A stretch of DNA of 35,612 nt from Methylovulum sp. GTDB lineage: Bacteria > Pseudomonadota > Gammaproteobacteria > Methylococcales > Methylomonadaceae. Shown here piece by piece: positions 16,472 to 25,562 of the stretch. The notes below the pieces were generated by a model. That model was not told the DNA's origin and ran no database searches. It saw only the letters and a list, made by a program, of their open reading frames with translations. The DNA is taken from NCBI GenBank assembly GCA_030689765.1, contig JAUYEP010000127.1, forward strand, positions 1 to 35,612, given 5' to 3'. Each line of letters begins with the position of its first letter. Position 1 is the first letter of the stretch. The position numbers and the translations under genes were made by a program.

Positions 16472-17470
16472 ATGAATATTATCGATAATGACATTTTTTT
16501 TTCCATCATCATTCCGACCCGAAATCGAACAGATTTATTTTTAAAAGCTTTAGACTCAGTTATAAAGCAATCATTTAATGGTTATGAGATACTCATAATA
16601 GATGATGGCTCAAATGATGATAACCATAAAAAATACCAAAATATAATAAAGCAATATAGTGACAGAGTAACCTTTCTAAGGCTTATCTACAGACCCAATG
16701 GTCATGGACATTGCTTTGCGAGAAACTATGCTGTAGATAAATCGCGAGGAAAATATGTCGGTTTTTTGGATGATGATGACTATTGGACTGACACAAATCA
16801 TTTAGCCAACGCATTTTATTCTATTACCTCACAAAATACTGATGTGGACTTATACCTTACCAATCAGTGGGCTTTCTCGGTTGAAGGGGAAGTTATTAAA
16901 GATGTTTGGATTGATGATTTGCCGGATAAACTGTTTCTTAATTTACACGCTGATAACAATGGGGCATATAAATTAACAGCCGAACAACTGTTAGTAAGCG
17001 ACAATTTTTGTCATTTGAATTGCATAATTGTTAAAAAATCACTCTATCAATCAATTGGCGGTATGGATGAGTGCCTACGTTACGAACCTGATAGGGATAT
17101 TTATCTCCGCTTAATAGACGAAGCTGATAATATTATTCATAATCCGAACGTAATAGCCCGGCACAATATTCCAGATCAATCTAAAAAAAATAATGCATCA
17201 ACGGTGCACTCAGACTTGCAAAAAAAGCTGTTTCAATTAAGGGCTGTTGATAAAGGTATTTTATTTCTAAAAAATAAAAGCGTTATTAGCTTCTGCAAAA
17301 TAAGAAAATCTTATTTATTGAAACATATTGCAGAGCTCTTATTAAAGGAAAAAAAATATGATTTAGCTTTATTATATGCAAAAGAGGCTTTGTCAATTAG
17401 ATTTAGTATTAAATGGTTGGCATATACCCTTCTTATTTTCTTGCGTTTAATTACCCAAAAAGGATATTGA
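16472..17470 (+). CDS. Family 2 glycosyltransferase (tandem copy 2)
   Basis: A 332-residue paralogue of the preceding gene, sharing FFSIIIPTRNR, RPNGHG, GKYVGFLDDDDYWTD, GGMDECLRYEPDRDIYLRLID and the C-terminal helices with KLFQLRAVDKGILFLKN. The DDDDYW motif supplies the metal-binding aspartates. It starts 18 bases after its twin. The C-terminal 60 residues (LLKEKKYDLALLYAKEALSI and following) are helical and TPR-like in both copies. The best differences between the copies lie between the metal motif and GGMDE, the likely acceptor region, consistent with different acceptors (inference). Confidence 0.85.
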   Translation: MNIIDNDIFFSIIIPTRNRTDLFLKALDSVIKQSFNGYEILIIDDGSNDDNHKKYQNIIKQYSDRVTFLRLIYRPNGHGHCFARNYAVDKSRGKYVGFLDDDDYWTDTNHLANAFYSITSQNTDVDLYLTNQWAFSVEGEVIKDVWIDDLPDKLFLNLHADNNGAYKLTAEQLLVSDNFCHLNCIIVKKSLYQSIGGMDECLRYEPDRDIYLRLIDEADNIIHNPNVIARHNIPDQSKKNNASTVHSDLQKKLFQLRAVDKGILFLKNKSVISFCKIRKSYLLKHIAELLLKEKKYDLALLYAKEALSIRFSIKWLAYTLLIFLRLITQKGY

Positions 17471-17473
17471 TTT

Positions 17474-18376
17474 ATGCGACTATTTGGCATTATGCTCAGT
17501 AAAAATGAAGGGGATGTGATCGAACACACCCTCAACCATTTGCGGCAAATGAACTGTTTTGAGAAGATATTTTTTTATGATACAGGTTCTAAAGATAATA
17601 CTTTTGAAAGTGCAAAAAAATATGCGGACTTATTGCACAATCCACAACAAACAGGGCTTACATTTTCAGATCAACTAAAGTTCGACTTACTTTATACAAA
17701 CCAGGAACATTTTAAAGAGGGCGATTGGTTTGCGATAATCGATTCAGATGAGTTTTATGTTGATAACCCCTTGGATATTATTAGGCTTGCAGAAGCTGAA
17801 AAGGCAACATGCATAAAGTCACTCAGCGCCCAATTCTACATAACAGAACAAGATAAAGATATTAGATATAATAATAATATATCACCAGAGCTACAACGGT
17901 CGCATTATCTCATCAATTGGGGTGAAGTAAGGCTGATGAAGCATATTCCTGCTTACTTGCATAATGAAAAAGACTGTAAATCTTCCTCATCACCATTACA
18001 AATGGCGTCTAAAAACTTACTTCTCAAACACTATCAATATCGTTCCCCTGAACAAATACAATTACGTATCAACACTCGATTAGAGAATCATAAATTATCT
18101 AATAACTGGGGGCACATACATTATACAAATTGGGAGGATTATATAGTTCCAAGTAAACTTTTACACAAATATGATGAAAGTTTTAAATATGGCTTGCCCG
18201 ATAATCTTAATTTGTATCGTGTAACAAATAACCCTGCCTATACACATAGTGGACTTAATTGGCTTAATAAAAATGGATTTTTACAAGAACCCTATGTTAA
18301 GTGGCTAAAAAGAAAACCAGTGAATCATTTTTTATATAAATTGATTTTTAAACTATTCCCCTATAAATACTATTAA
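17474..18376 (+). CDS. Family 2-like glycosyltransferase (Glyco_tranf_2_4 type)
   Basis: The 300-residue protein begins MRLFGIMLSKNEGDVIEHTL, typical of the Glyco_tranf_2_4 group. It contains FFYDTGSKDNTFESAKKYAD and the DxD motif DWFAIIDSDEFYVDNP (about residues 89-104). LLKHYQYRSPEQIQLRINTR and the histidines around WGHIHYTNW fit the distal part of the domain. It starts three bases after the previous stop with AAAGGAT upstream, so it is translated from the same transcript. The donor is unknown. Confidence 0.8.
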   Translation: MRLFGIMLSKNEGDVIEHTLNHLRQMNCFEKIFFYDTGSKDNTFESAKKYADLLHNPQQTGLTFSDQLKFDLLYTNQEHFKEGDWFAIIDSDEFYVDNPLDIIRLAEAEKATCIKSLSAQFYITEQDKDIRYNNNISPELQRSHYLINWGEVRLMKHIPAYLHNEKDCKSSSSPLQMASKNLLLKHYQYRSPEQIQLRINTRLENHKLSNNWGHIHYTNWEDYIVPSKLLHKYDESFKYGLPDNLNLYRVTNNPAYTHSGLNWLNKNGFLQEPYVKWLKRKPVNHFLYKLIFKLFPYKYY

Positions 18377-18393
18377 TTTAAAAGTAATTCAGT

Positions 18394-19326
18394 ATGCAAC
18401 CTTTAGTCCATATAATAATTCTAAATTGGAATGACTATAAAAAAACAATTTCGTGCATTAAGTCATTAGATTCATTGAAATATCATAACTTTGAAACTAT
18501 AGTTATCGATAATGGTTCCACAAATGAGTCTATTGAAATTCTTTCTCAAAGTTCGAATATTGAACTTAAATGTAATTCAACTAATTTAGGTTTCACTGGC
18601 GGAAATAATGGCGCTATGGAAGAAGCTATCAATACTGGAGCGGATTATGTTTGGTTACTTAATAATGATGCTACCGTTGAGCCTGATTGTTTAGATAAAT
18701 TGGTTAACGCAGCGGAAAATGATAAAAATATCGGTTTATTAAGCCCTGTGATTTATGAGGCAGGAACAACGGATAAAATACAAAATTGTGGTACATGCTT
18801 TGACTTATCAAAACTAATGATGGAAGAAACAACCGATATACTAATTTCACAACAGTGGCAAAAAGAGACTCCTTACAACATTATTTTATGGGGAACGGCC
18901 TTATTAATACCTAAACATACCATTAAATCCATAGGTACGCTTGATGAACGATTTTTTGCTTATGCCGAAGATCTTGACTATTCAATCCGAAGTGCAAAGG
19001 CAGGTTATAAAAATATAACCGTTTACGATGCTAAAATTTGGCACGAAGGACATACAGGACACAGAAAACCTTACTATTATTACTACACAAACCGTAACAG
19101 TTTATTTTTATGGAAAAAACATCTTGGCTTTACGCAGTACATAAAACGCGCATGGTGGAATATTGATCGCACCAATAAACGCATGGCAGACTTAAATAAT
19201 CAACCAGAATTAATAAGTGCATGCGTATTAGGATGTTGGGATGGTTTATGCGGTGTTGGTGGTGAGTTTAACTCAGCAAGGAACGTCAACAAATTTATAA
19301 AAAAAATATTTTCGATGCTGTCATAA
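18394..19326 (+). CDS. WbbL-like family 2 glycosyltransferase
   Basis: The 310-residue protein has the rhamnosyltransferase-type GT2 pattern: VHIIILNWNDYKKTISCIKS, TIVIDNGSTNES, NSTNLGFTGGNNGAMEEAI and the metal motif YVWLLNNDATVEPDC. LDERFFAYAEDLDYSIRSAK carries the acceptor-side ED. The last residues include a hydrophobic, basic stretch suited to membrane association. It is the last gene of the rightward series and faces the flippase gene across a 505-base convergent gap. WbbL enzymes transfer rhamnose in O-antigen and arabinogalactan linkers, but other deoxysugars are equally possible. Confidence 0.85.
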   Translation: MQPLVHIIILNWNDYKKTISCIKSLDSLKYHNFETIVIDNGSTNESIEILSQSSNIELKCNSTNLGFTGGNNGAMEEAINTGADYVWLLNNDATVEPDCLDKLVNAAENDKNIGLLSPVIYEAGTTDKIQNCGTCFDLSKLMMEETTDILISQQWQKETPYNIILWGTALLIPKHTIKSIGTLDERFFAYAEDLDYSIRSAKAGYKNITVYDAKIWHEGHTGHRKPYYYYYTNRNSLFLWKKHLGFTQYIKRAWWNIDRTNKRMADLNNQPELISACVLGCWDGLCGVGGEFNSARNVNKFIKKIFSMLS

Positions 19327-19403
19327 CTATTACAGCATTTTCATCTTTTGTTACAGCGGTTTCAATATGATGTGTCAACACTTTTCCGGACACAAAGCAG
19401 CCA

Positions 19404-19486
19404 GGTAGGGTGGGCAACGCTTTTCTGCCCACGCGTAACGATGCCGCGATGCTAAACGGTGGGCAAAACCGCCTGCCCACCCTACC
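19404..19486. repeat. Palindromic repeat element with GGTAGGGTGGGCA ends
   Basis: GGTAGGGTGGGCA (19404-19416) and TGCCCACCCTACC (19474-19486) are exact 13-bp inverted arms. Inside, TGCCCA (19426-19431) and GTGGGCA (19459-19465) pair with the arms in alternative ways, so cloverleaf or double-hairpin folds are possible. The overall shape is that of a REP/BIME or small MITE. Confidence 0.65.
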
Positions 19487-19534
19487 CTACTACGACCAAC
19501 ACCCTATCCGTAATTTTTCGACTTTCAACTTAAC

Positions 19535-19800
19535 GAACCCCATTTCAGCATCTTGTGTACTGTCAGCATTGGCTTAAGTCGGGTAGATACAAGAGCTAAC
19601 ATCTACTCTAAGATGATAGGATGCAGAAATATGCCGTTTTCATTAGATTTTAATATCCCACTTTTTTGTAAAATGGAATATTGCCATAAATTTTTAAATA
19701 AAAATAATTTATTGCAATAATAAACCCAAAGAGCAAAAGTAAAAATTAGCTAAAAACCAGTAAATTTCGACAACCTAGATGTTATCTGAAATTGGGGTAC
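19535..19800. repeat. 266-bp segment bounded by imperfect inverted repeats
   Basis: GAACCCCATTTCAG (19535-19548) faces CTGAAATTGGGGTAC (19786-19800), complementary apart from a one-base insertion. Both ends have a nearby GTAC[T/A]GTCAG. The interior is AT-rich and non-coding. It could be a MITE-like element or a remnant of an IS200-type unit. Confidence 0.35.
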
Positions 19801-19831
19801 AGTCAGTTAATGTTAACAGTAACATGGCAAT

Positions 19832-21292
19832 TTATATACGTGAAACATAAGCCTTTAAATTGCCATATATAAAGCGCTCCCCCCCTTCTCGCATTCCAGT
19901 TATCCACCATAGCGCCAGCAACAAAATGGAATAGGTAAAAATACCGGTTGTAATTTTAATTATTAAAGCAACCATCATATCTTTTGGAAGAAATTGGGCG
20001 ACATAGCAAACAACTGCCCCCATAATTAGCGTAACAGCAAGCGGGCGAATTATTACCATAAAAACACGTAGTAGTGATAACTTATTGAACTTTTTAATGT
20101 AAATTAAAAAAAAAGGCATAACGCAGAGGGCTAAAAAGGCCCTGCCAAACACAACATAAATAGCATTGTAGTTAAGCGACAAATAGATTAAAACTGGAAT
20201 TAAACAAATAACCATTCCCCAATCCATTAATGACAATAACTTAATTTTTCCTACAACCGTTAAATAATTGCTTAGTACATAAGTGTACAGTTGGGTCATA
20301 ACTAATATCAGTGCAGATTGAAAAAGTGGAATAATGCTTAACCATTTTTCACCCAACATTAACGGAATGAATTCCTCGGCTATCACCATCAGTCCCATAA
20401 ACATAGGCAATGCAATAACCGAGACAAGCCCGACAACTGTAATAAAGGCATTATCCAGTTTATCTGGTTCGTTTAATAGCTTCGCGTAGCCTGCATAGAC
20501 AGGTGCCAAAGCCGGATAAATGACTTCCGATGCAGGCAAATCTGCCAGCTCTAAGGACATTGTATAACGTCCCATCATTTCAACCCCCAGGAACTTACCA
20601 ACTACAATCTGATCGGTTTTCATCCGTGCATAACCCGAAAAATTCTTAATTAAATACCATTTAGAAAAGGCCCATTGCTGACGGAATCCGGATACGGTTA
20701 GTTTGGGGATATACCTAGAAACGACGTAGCTAAACAACACACTAACGATGGTTGTTGCCAAAGTCCCATACACCATAGCCCAATAATTCTTTAACAAATA
20801 AGCAAAATAAACGGTTACGATAAAACCAGAAATTTTAACAATGACGCCATGAAGAAAGATCCGCCCGTATTCAAGCTTCTTTTGTAATGCAATCAAGCCA
20901 ATATTTAGGAAGCCACTTATCGCGACATTTGCCGCTAATACCTTAAAGACATCCGTTAATAACTGATTATTAAAAAAACCAGCAAAGTATTCAGCGAAAA
21001 AAAATAAGATTAGACCAAGAAAAATATAAATGAATAACTTTAAAGTCCATGCCGTATCATAATCTTTTCTTACAATATCACTTTTCCGGATTAAATACGG
21101 AGCAATACCTGTTTCAGTGATAGTCTGCAATAATGACACAACTAACGAAGCCATAGCGACAATACCATAATCACTGGGCAGCAATAATCGAGCTAATATG
21201 ATGGTGCTAACTATACCCAACAGTTTGATGACCCATTGCATGCCGACCATCCAGATTGACCCTGCTAGTACTTGTTTACTTATTCCTGACAA
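19832..21292 (-). CDS. Wzx/WzxC-type polysaccharide flippase
   Basis: The 486-residue, highly hydrophobic protein has about twelve to fourteen membrane helices. Its N-terminus, GSIWMVGMQWVIKLLGIVST and ARLLLPSDYGIVAMASLVVS, is typical of Polysacc_synt_3 proteins of the MOP superfamily. YARMKTDQIVVGKFLGVEMM GRYTMSLEL (about residues 221-250) and a central LMLGEKW also fit. It would flip the lipid-linked repeat unit across the inner membrane. The start is read as TTG at 21292, because GAGGT lies a few bases upstream and no in-frame ATG precedes it before a stop; an internal start (M15, M18) would damage helix 1. It is the last gene of the leftward series. Confidence 0.88.
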   Translation of the reverse strand: MSGISKQVLAGSIWMVGMQWVIKLLGIVSTIILARLLLPSDYGIVAMASLVVSLLQTITETGIAPYLIRKSDIVRKDYDTAWTLKLFIYIFLGLILFFFAEYFAGFFNNQLLTDVFKVLAANVAISGFLNIGLIALQKKLEYGRIFLHGVIVKISGFIVTVYFAYLLKNYWAMVYGTLATTIVSVLFSYVVSRYIPKLTVSGFRQQWAFSKWYLIKNFSGYARMKTDQIVVGKFLGVEMMGRYTMSLELADLPASEVIYPALAPVYAGYAKLLNEPDKLDNAFITVVGLVSVIALPMFMGLMVIAEEFIPLMLGEKWLSIIPLFQSALILVMTQLYTYVLSNYLTVVGKIKLLSLMDWGMVICLIPVLIYLSLNYNAIYVVFGRAFLALCVMPFFLIYIKKFNKLSLLRVFMVIIRPLAVTLIMGAVVCYVAQFLPKDMMVALIIKITTGIFTYSILLLALWWITGMREGGERFIYGNLKAYVSRI

Positions 21293-21468
21293 AAAGACCT
21301 CATATAGTTACATTTAATAATCGTTGGCTTGCTTTTGATCCTGGTTGGGTAGGCATAATAGCGCTTCACCGAGCCAAATTCGCAGCAAGTTTGCCCATAC
21401 GCGCAATAAATGGTGATGAGAGAGAATTAACATTTCCATGAGACGACTTGAAATGCACAGGTTGGCGC

Positions 21469-22317
21469 TTATTTTTTAGCTTTTGCAATCCATACACTCG
21501 CTAAATTAGGGCAGAAGCAAAAACTGTATCGACCAAATAGAGTTGAAATAATTCTAAAATACAGCTTCATAGGCCATGAGGGCGCCTGCTTAAAATGTCC
21601 ACCATACGGACTATAAAAGGGGTAATGCGCTAGCCACGCCTCATAGCTTTCAAACGTTAACGCTTTAGATATGGGAACAAATTTTTTCCGCCAACTAAAA
21701 AGCTGCCAAGGCTTAACAAAATGATTGAATGTTTTATTATGATTGCCAAACAATCGACAATAAAACGGTCGCCAAGTTATGGGTAACCAATGAGAAAAAA
21801 TCACTTTGCTATCGTGGCTGACCCAGGGTGAAATTTGATTAGGTGTGGTGACAATAACCATCGATTTTGTCAATCGCAACATATTATCAATCGAAGGTAT
21901 TATGTTTTTTTCGCCGACATGCTCTAGCGTCTCTACAGAAACAAAAATATCAATTGCATTGTCGGGCAAGTCAATAGCTTGCAAATAATCGCTTCTAAAC
22001 TCGCATTGTGAGTCAACCTTTAAAATTTTTGCTATTTTCTTCGCTGCAATTAATTTATTTTTGTGGGGTTCTACAATAACCACTTTCTTTCCACCGGCTA
22101 ATAAAAAGGCAAATGACAACCAACCGAACCCAGCCCCACAATCGCAAAGCACACTTTCCGACAAGCAATTATGTTTGCTGATGCTATCGATATAAAGCTT
22201 ATTCATGTAGTCTATCGTTTTGATGATGTCCAGCTTGTTGTAATCACCATTTTTTGCAAACTCTTCTACCGCATAAATTTCTTTTAACTGGCTTTCTGTA
22301 ATGATTATCGTTGTCAT
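21469..22317 (-). CDS. SAM-dependent methyltransferase
   Basis: The 282-residue protein carries a class I methyltransferase motif I, VLCDCGAGFGWLSFAFLLAG (about residues 57-76), the acidic end of strand 2 (VVIVEPHKNKL) and a motif IV-like stretch, AIDIFVSVETLEHV. The C-terminal third is aromatic- and basic-rich (WPMKLYFRIISTLFGRYSF). The ATG at 22317 is preferred over the TTG at 22335. It could methylate a terminal sugar of the repeat unit, a known means of chain-length control; the target is inferred from the cluster only. Confidence 0.78.
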   Translation of the reverse strand: MTTIIITESQLKEIYAVEEFAKNGDYNKLDIIKTIDYMNKLYIDSISKHNCLSESVLCDCGAGFGWLSFAFLLAGGKKVVIVEPHKNKLIAAKKIAKILKVDSQCEFRSDYLQAIDLPDNAIDIFVSVETLEHVGEKNIIPSIDNMLRLTKSMVIVTTPNQISPWVSHDSKVIFSHWLPITWRPFYCRLFGNHNKTFNHFVKPWQLFSWRKKFVPISKALTFESYEAWLAHYPFYSPYGGHFKQAPSWPMKLYFRIISTLFGRYSFCFCPNLASVWIAKAKK

Positions 22318-22635
22318 TTCTTTAGTTTTTGGCAATTATTGTTTGAAACTGTAACCTAATGCGGATTCTCGTTAGCAATCCCCCACAATCGGAGCCGTAA
22401 TACAATATGATTCGAATCTTTTATATCTGATTGTTAATGATATTATAACGCCTAATGTTGGTGAGTGGCTGTTTGCTGAAACGAAACCGCGTTAAGTAAT
22501 CAGACAAAAATTTCAGTTCGTCAGTATATTTTATTTTCAATGACTTATGTTGTAAAAATATACCAAAACTTAAGCATGGTTACTTAAGCGCTCATGCTTC
22601 CATTTGAGGAAATGAACGAATGGACAGTTTGATAA
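22318..22635. other. AT-rich gap between two methyltransferase genes
   Basis: No gene is seen in these 318 bases. The AT-rich sequence includes one copy of a 34-bp direct repeat (22553-22586) and could hold a promoter for the downstream methyltransferase and flippase genes, but I cannot point to a confident one. Confidence 0.45.
22553..22586. repeat. 34-bp direct repeat, copy A
   Basis: TAAAAATATACCAA followed by 20 bases ending GTTACTTA. It matches copy B at 23421-23454 at 29 of 34 positions by hand count. The two copies are 868 bp apart and bracket the methyltransferase gene at 22636-23295. Confidence 0.55.
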
Positions 22636-23295
22636 TCATTTTTGTAATTGAAAACCGAATTGTGGAAATTTTATATCATGATAAAACCCGAACGTAATAA
22701 TAATAATTAAAGCCGTTATTATATTTTCAATAAAAATAATTTTTGTTTTGCGTCTATTAAAAACGCTATTGATACCACAAAACTTATTAACTTTAAAACT
22801 ATTCTCTGTAAAAGTCCTCCTAAGAGATTTCTCAGTAAAAAATCTTAGATGAGTGTAATCTAAAATTCCACAGCTAGAATACCTCCAATCTTTTAATATC
22901 AATAATCCAAACAAGTTATAAACATATCTTACATTTGGAATTGAACCTACTAAATAGGCATTTGGAGCCATTTTTTGTTTTATATTATAAAAAAACTCAT
23001 TATGATCTTCCATATGCTCAATTACATCATTGCAAATGACTAAGTCAAAATAGCTATCAGGAATTTCTTTTTCCACATTATCAAAAAAATCGTTAAATGT
23101 TTTATAATAACTACTGGAAGCCCTTTCAATTGATTTTTTATCTGGCTCAATTCCCCAGATTTCACAATGATTATCTAAATTTTGAAAAAAACCACCTTCG
23201 CCACAACCTATTTCTAGCACTTTACTATAATTTTTTGGTAAAAAATATATCATTTCACAACGGGTTAATGCATAGTACATAGGTATTGTATTCAT
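22636..23295 (-). CDS. SAM-dependent methyltransferase with hydrophobic tail
   Basis: The 219-residue protein has motif I KVLEIGCGEGGFFQNLDNH (about residues 25-43), WGIEPDKKSIERA for the SAM ribose contact, and YFDLVICNDVIEHMEDH as motif IV; this is the Methyltransf_11/23 type. TEKSLRRTF is the usual post-motif. The last 35 residues include IIFIENIITALIIIITFGFY, a likely membrane anchor or hairpin. The ATG has GAGATAA upstream. Base composition is even lower in GC than its neighbours, and direct repeats flank the gene, which hints at separate acquisition. A sugar methyltransferase acting on lipid-linked glycans would fit. Confidence 0.8.
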   Translation of the reverse strand: MNTIPMYYALTRCEMIYFLPKNYSKVLEIGCGEGGFFQNLDNHCEIWGIEPDKKSIERASSSYYKTFNDFFDNVEKEIPDSYFDLVICNDVIEHMEDHNEFFYNIKQKMAPNAYLVGSIPNVRYVYNLFGLLILKDWRYSSCGILDYTHLRFFTEKSLRRTFTENSFKVNKFCGINSVFNRRKTKIIFIENIITALIIIITFGFYHDIKFPQFGFQLQK

Positions 23296-23420
23296 TTCAT
23301 TATCTCAGCTGCTCTTAACATTTTATTTTGTTTTTTATTATAAGTAATCCATCATAAGTTTTCGTACATTTATAAATATTTAAAAAATTTATTTTTCAAC
23401 AAGTTAAATATTTTAGTGAT

Positions 23421-23454
23421 TAAAAATATACCAAGATTTATGCTTTGTTACTTA
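23421..23454. repeat. 34-bp direct repeat, copy B
   Basis: Second copy of the repeat at 22553-22586. It begins at the stop codon of the GT2 gene (read leftward, TAAGTAAC...), so this sequence was probably the natural 3' flank of that gene and was duplicated by recombination. Confidence 0.5.
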
Positions 23455-24477
23455 CCCAATATTTATAGATTTAGGCCTAATACCCAGTAATACGCAACAT
23501 GCAACACCAGCCCTCTTCCATTTTTTGTTTAATAATCGTTTTAATATTGAACCAAACATTCCAAAATATACAATCAAAAGCCGACTTCTATAAAATTTAT
23601 GGGCAAACATTAATCGACCCCTAAGTAAATAATACTCTGATCGCATTCCTCGCTCACCAGATTCTGATGGATTCCCAATACTTGCCCCCCCCCGATGATA
23701 CACAATGCTTTTTATACAAACGGCTAAATTGAATATATTTTTACCTCTTTCGGCCCAATCAATTTCTTCAAAGTACAAAAAATATTCTTCCGACATCAGG
23801 CCAACTTGCTCTAACCATTGCCGCGTAACTAACATAGATGCGCCCGGCACAAAATCAATTTCCGTTGGTTGCGTAATTATTGATGCAGCATCTTTCCCGC
23901 CAAATAACGTATGCGTAGTACATAACCACGTATTAAGCTTTCCTCCTAACGTTTGGATAATATTTGGGGCGTGATAATAACGCACTTGGCTGCCGCAAAT
24001 TCCAATACTAGGATTGAGATTACACATTTTAATCATTTCCTCTAGTGCATTCTCATCAACTACAGTATCGTTATTTAACAACCAAACATGACTACATTGA
24101 AGGTCTTTTAATGCATAACGAACGCCGACATTACATCCCCCAGCAAAGCCTAAATTTTCTGTGTTATCTATAAGTATCAAGGGGGGAGTATTCTGGTCAA
24201 CAATTGCATATTCAACATCACTTCGTGATATTTTAATAGTTTGGATAGGTTTTATTGCTAACGGCATATTAATAAACTCAGTTTTCCTTGCGTTTAAAAC
24301 ACCATCAGCCCAATTTGATATTTTATCTAATGAATTATCATTTGATGCATTGTCACAAACTATTACTTTAAATTGGATTAATTTAAGTTGGAAAATACTT
24401 TCTAGGCATTCAATTGTATCTATCCATCCATTCCAATTAAGGATTATTACATATACAATTTTTTTTTCATCTTTCAT
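23452..24477 (-). CDS. WbbL-like family 2 glycosyltransferase
   Basis: The 341-residue protein has VYVIILNWNGWIDTIECLES at the N-terminus, then VIVCDNASNDNSLDKI. After an insert it has DNTENLGFAGGCNVGVRYAL and the metal motif HVWLLNNDTVVDENA. The acceptor-side motif is EYFLYFEEIDWAERGK. The insert of about 40 residues between the first two blocks (about 57-100) is unusual for the family. The C-terminus is basic and hydrophobic (RSRLLIVYFGMFGSILKRLL), suggesting membrane contact. GGAGG lies ten bases upstream of the ATG, a strong ribosome site. Rhamnosyl or related deoxysugar transfer is the usual role. Confidence 0.85.
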   Translation of the reverse strand: MKDEKKIVYVIILNWNGWIDTIECLESIFQLKLIQFKVIVCDNASNDNSLDKISNWADGVLNARKTEFINMPLAIKPIQTIKISRSDVEYAIVDQNTPPLILIDNTENLGFAGGCNVGVRYALKDLQCSHVWLLNNDTVVDENALEEMIKMCNLNPSIGICGSQVRYYHAPNIIQTLGGKLNTWLCTTHTLFGGKDAASIITQPTEIDFVPGASMLVTRQWLEQVGLMSEEYFLYFEEIDWAERGKNIFNLAVCIKSIVYHRGGASIGNPSESGERGMRSEYYLLRGRLMFAHKFYRSRLLIVYFGMFGSILKRLLNKKWKRAGVACCVLLGIRPKSINIG

Positions 24478-24686
24478 CTATCCTCCGTTTCAATAAATTT
24501 ATTCACTTCTACTGAACTCTTACGTTATCATATTTTGATGTTAGCAAGCTGCCTGAAATAATATCTTTTTATTAATGGTCACAATGATCTAGTAAAAAAC
24601 TTATTCTTTATTACTTTATTATCAGCCAATCCCTTTGAAGCTCTACCCTAAATGCTTTAACTGCTTCAAGGATTAAAAACTTGCAT

Positions 24687-25559
24687 TCACCATTTCTTTA
24701 TGAAGATAATATTTTTAATATCAAAAATAATGTTAACAAAATCCAGGCGAATGTCTTTTAACGATAACTTAGTATTAAATTTATATAGCTCTTCAATCGT
24801 ATGCGGTAATGATGAAAAATCATATTGATCGACATAAGTTCTAATACATTTTTGTTGGTAACGTCTTAAGCTATAGCGGTCTAACCGTCGTAAATAACTT
24901 CTGATATTTTTTATTGAATTAGGCAGAAGCCTTTCATAATAAAAAAGAGAATTGATAGATAATCCAAAATTAGCTTTATTGCGTTCATTTTTTATTGAAA
25001 GGTCATTTCCGCACACCCAGCTTAGGACACTATCATCGCCAATTAACCCGATGGGTAACTTAAAGTCTAACGCTTTTATTTTTTCTAAAAACTGTGGTGT
25101 CAGTGCATAAAAATTGCCTGGGGTTTCGCCATTCTCTATTAAATTTCTTCGCCAGTTTAATGCCCCGCGCCCTGTTGTTGCCGGAAAGCCTGCAATTGAA
25201 TTGACCCCTTTATTAGTCAAATAGGTTTTTACCATGTCTTCCAGTGCATTAATTGAAATAAAACAGTCGCCATCGATATAAATTGCTAGGCTATTCGCTT
25301 TATTGACCTGATAACTAAAATAATTCCAGGCATTTGCTTTATCACCCATAGCCAAATCATGTAAGGTAAAATGTTCAGGATTGATTTTACAAAATGCTTC
25401 GCAGAGTTTTACGGTGTAGTCGGTGCAGCCATTGGCAATAATTTCAACTTGAAATTGATAGGTGGAATACTGGATTGCATTGGCAATTTGTACTAAACAC
25501 TCTATGATCCTATCTTGTTCATTGTGCGCAACAACGCAAATTATTATCTCGTCTTCCAT
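24687..25559 (-). CDS. Family 2 glycosyltransferase
   Basis: The 290-residue protein shows the GT2 pattern IIICVVAHNEQDRIIECLVQ, VEIIANGCTDYTVKLCEAF, and the metal motif LAIYIDGDCFISINAL (about residues 90-105). GLIGDDSVLSWVCG takes the position of the ED motif. The start ATG at 25559 is set by a near-perfect AGGAGG upstream; the frame extends only one TTG codon further. It lies three bases past the O-ligase stop, so the two are translationally linked. The sugar is unknown. Confidence 0.85.
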   Translation of the reverse strand: MEDEIIICVVAHNEQDRIIECLVQIANAIQYSTYQFQVEIIANGCTDYTVKLCEAFCKINPEHFTLHDLAMGDKANAWNYFSYQVNKANSLAIYIDGDCFISINALEDMVKTYLTNKGVNSIAGFPATTGRGALNWRRNLIENGETPGNFYALTPQFLEKIKALDFKLPIGLIGDDSVLSWVCGNDLSIKNERNKANFGLSINSLFYYERLLPNSIKNIRSYLRRLDRYSLRRYQQKCIRTYVDQYDFSSLPHTIEELYKFNTKLSLKDIRLDFVNIIFDIKNIIFIKKW

Positions 25560-25562
25560 CAA

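Larger units (their letters stand above)
19327..19831. other. Convergent intergenic region with repeats
   Basis: No gene is seen. The left part holds the GGTAGGGTGGGCA repeat element (19404-19486). The rest is very AT-rich (especially 19640-19770) and is bracketed by an imperfect inverted repeat (19535-19800). The one small open frame on the minus strand is repeat-derived. It separates the ends of two opposing transcription units. Confidence 0.55.

Noticed and set aside
19295-19480. Minus-strand 61-codon frame across the GGTAGGGTGGGCA repeat
   Set aside because: Its central part is translated repeat sequence and it overlaps the end of the GT2 gene; no start signal is seen.
21256-21441. Plus-strand 61-codon frame containing GWVGIIALHRAKFAASLPIR
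   Set aside because: It has protein-like stretches but begins inside the opposing flippase gene, has no ribosome site and matches no family I know. The gap it covers also has open frames on the other strand.
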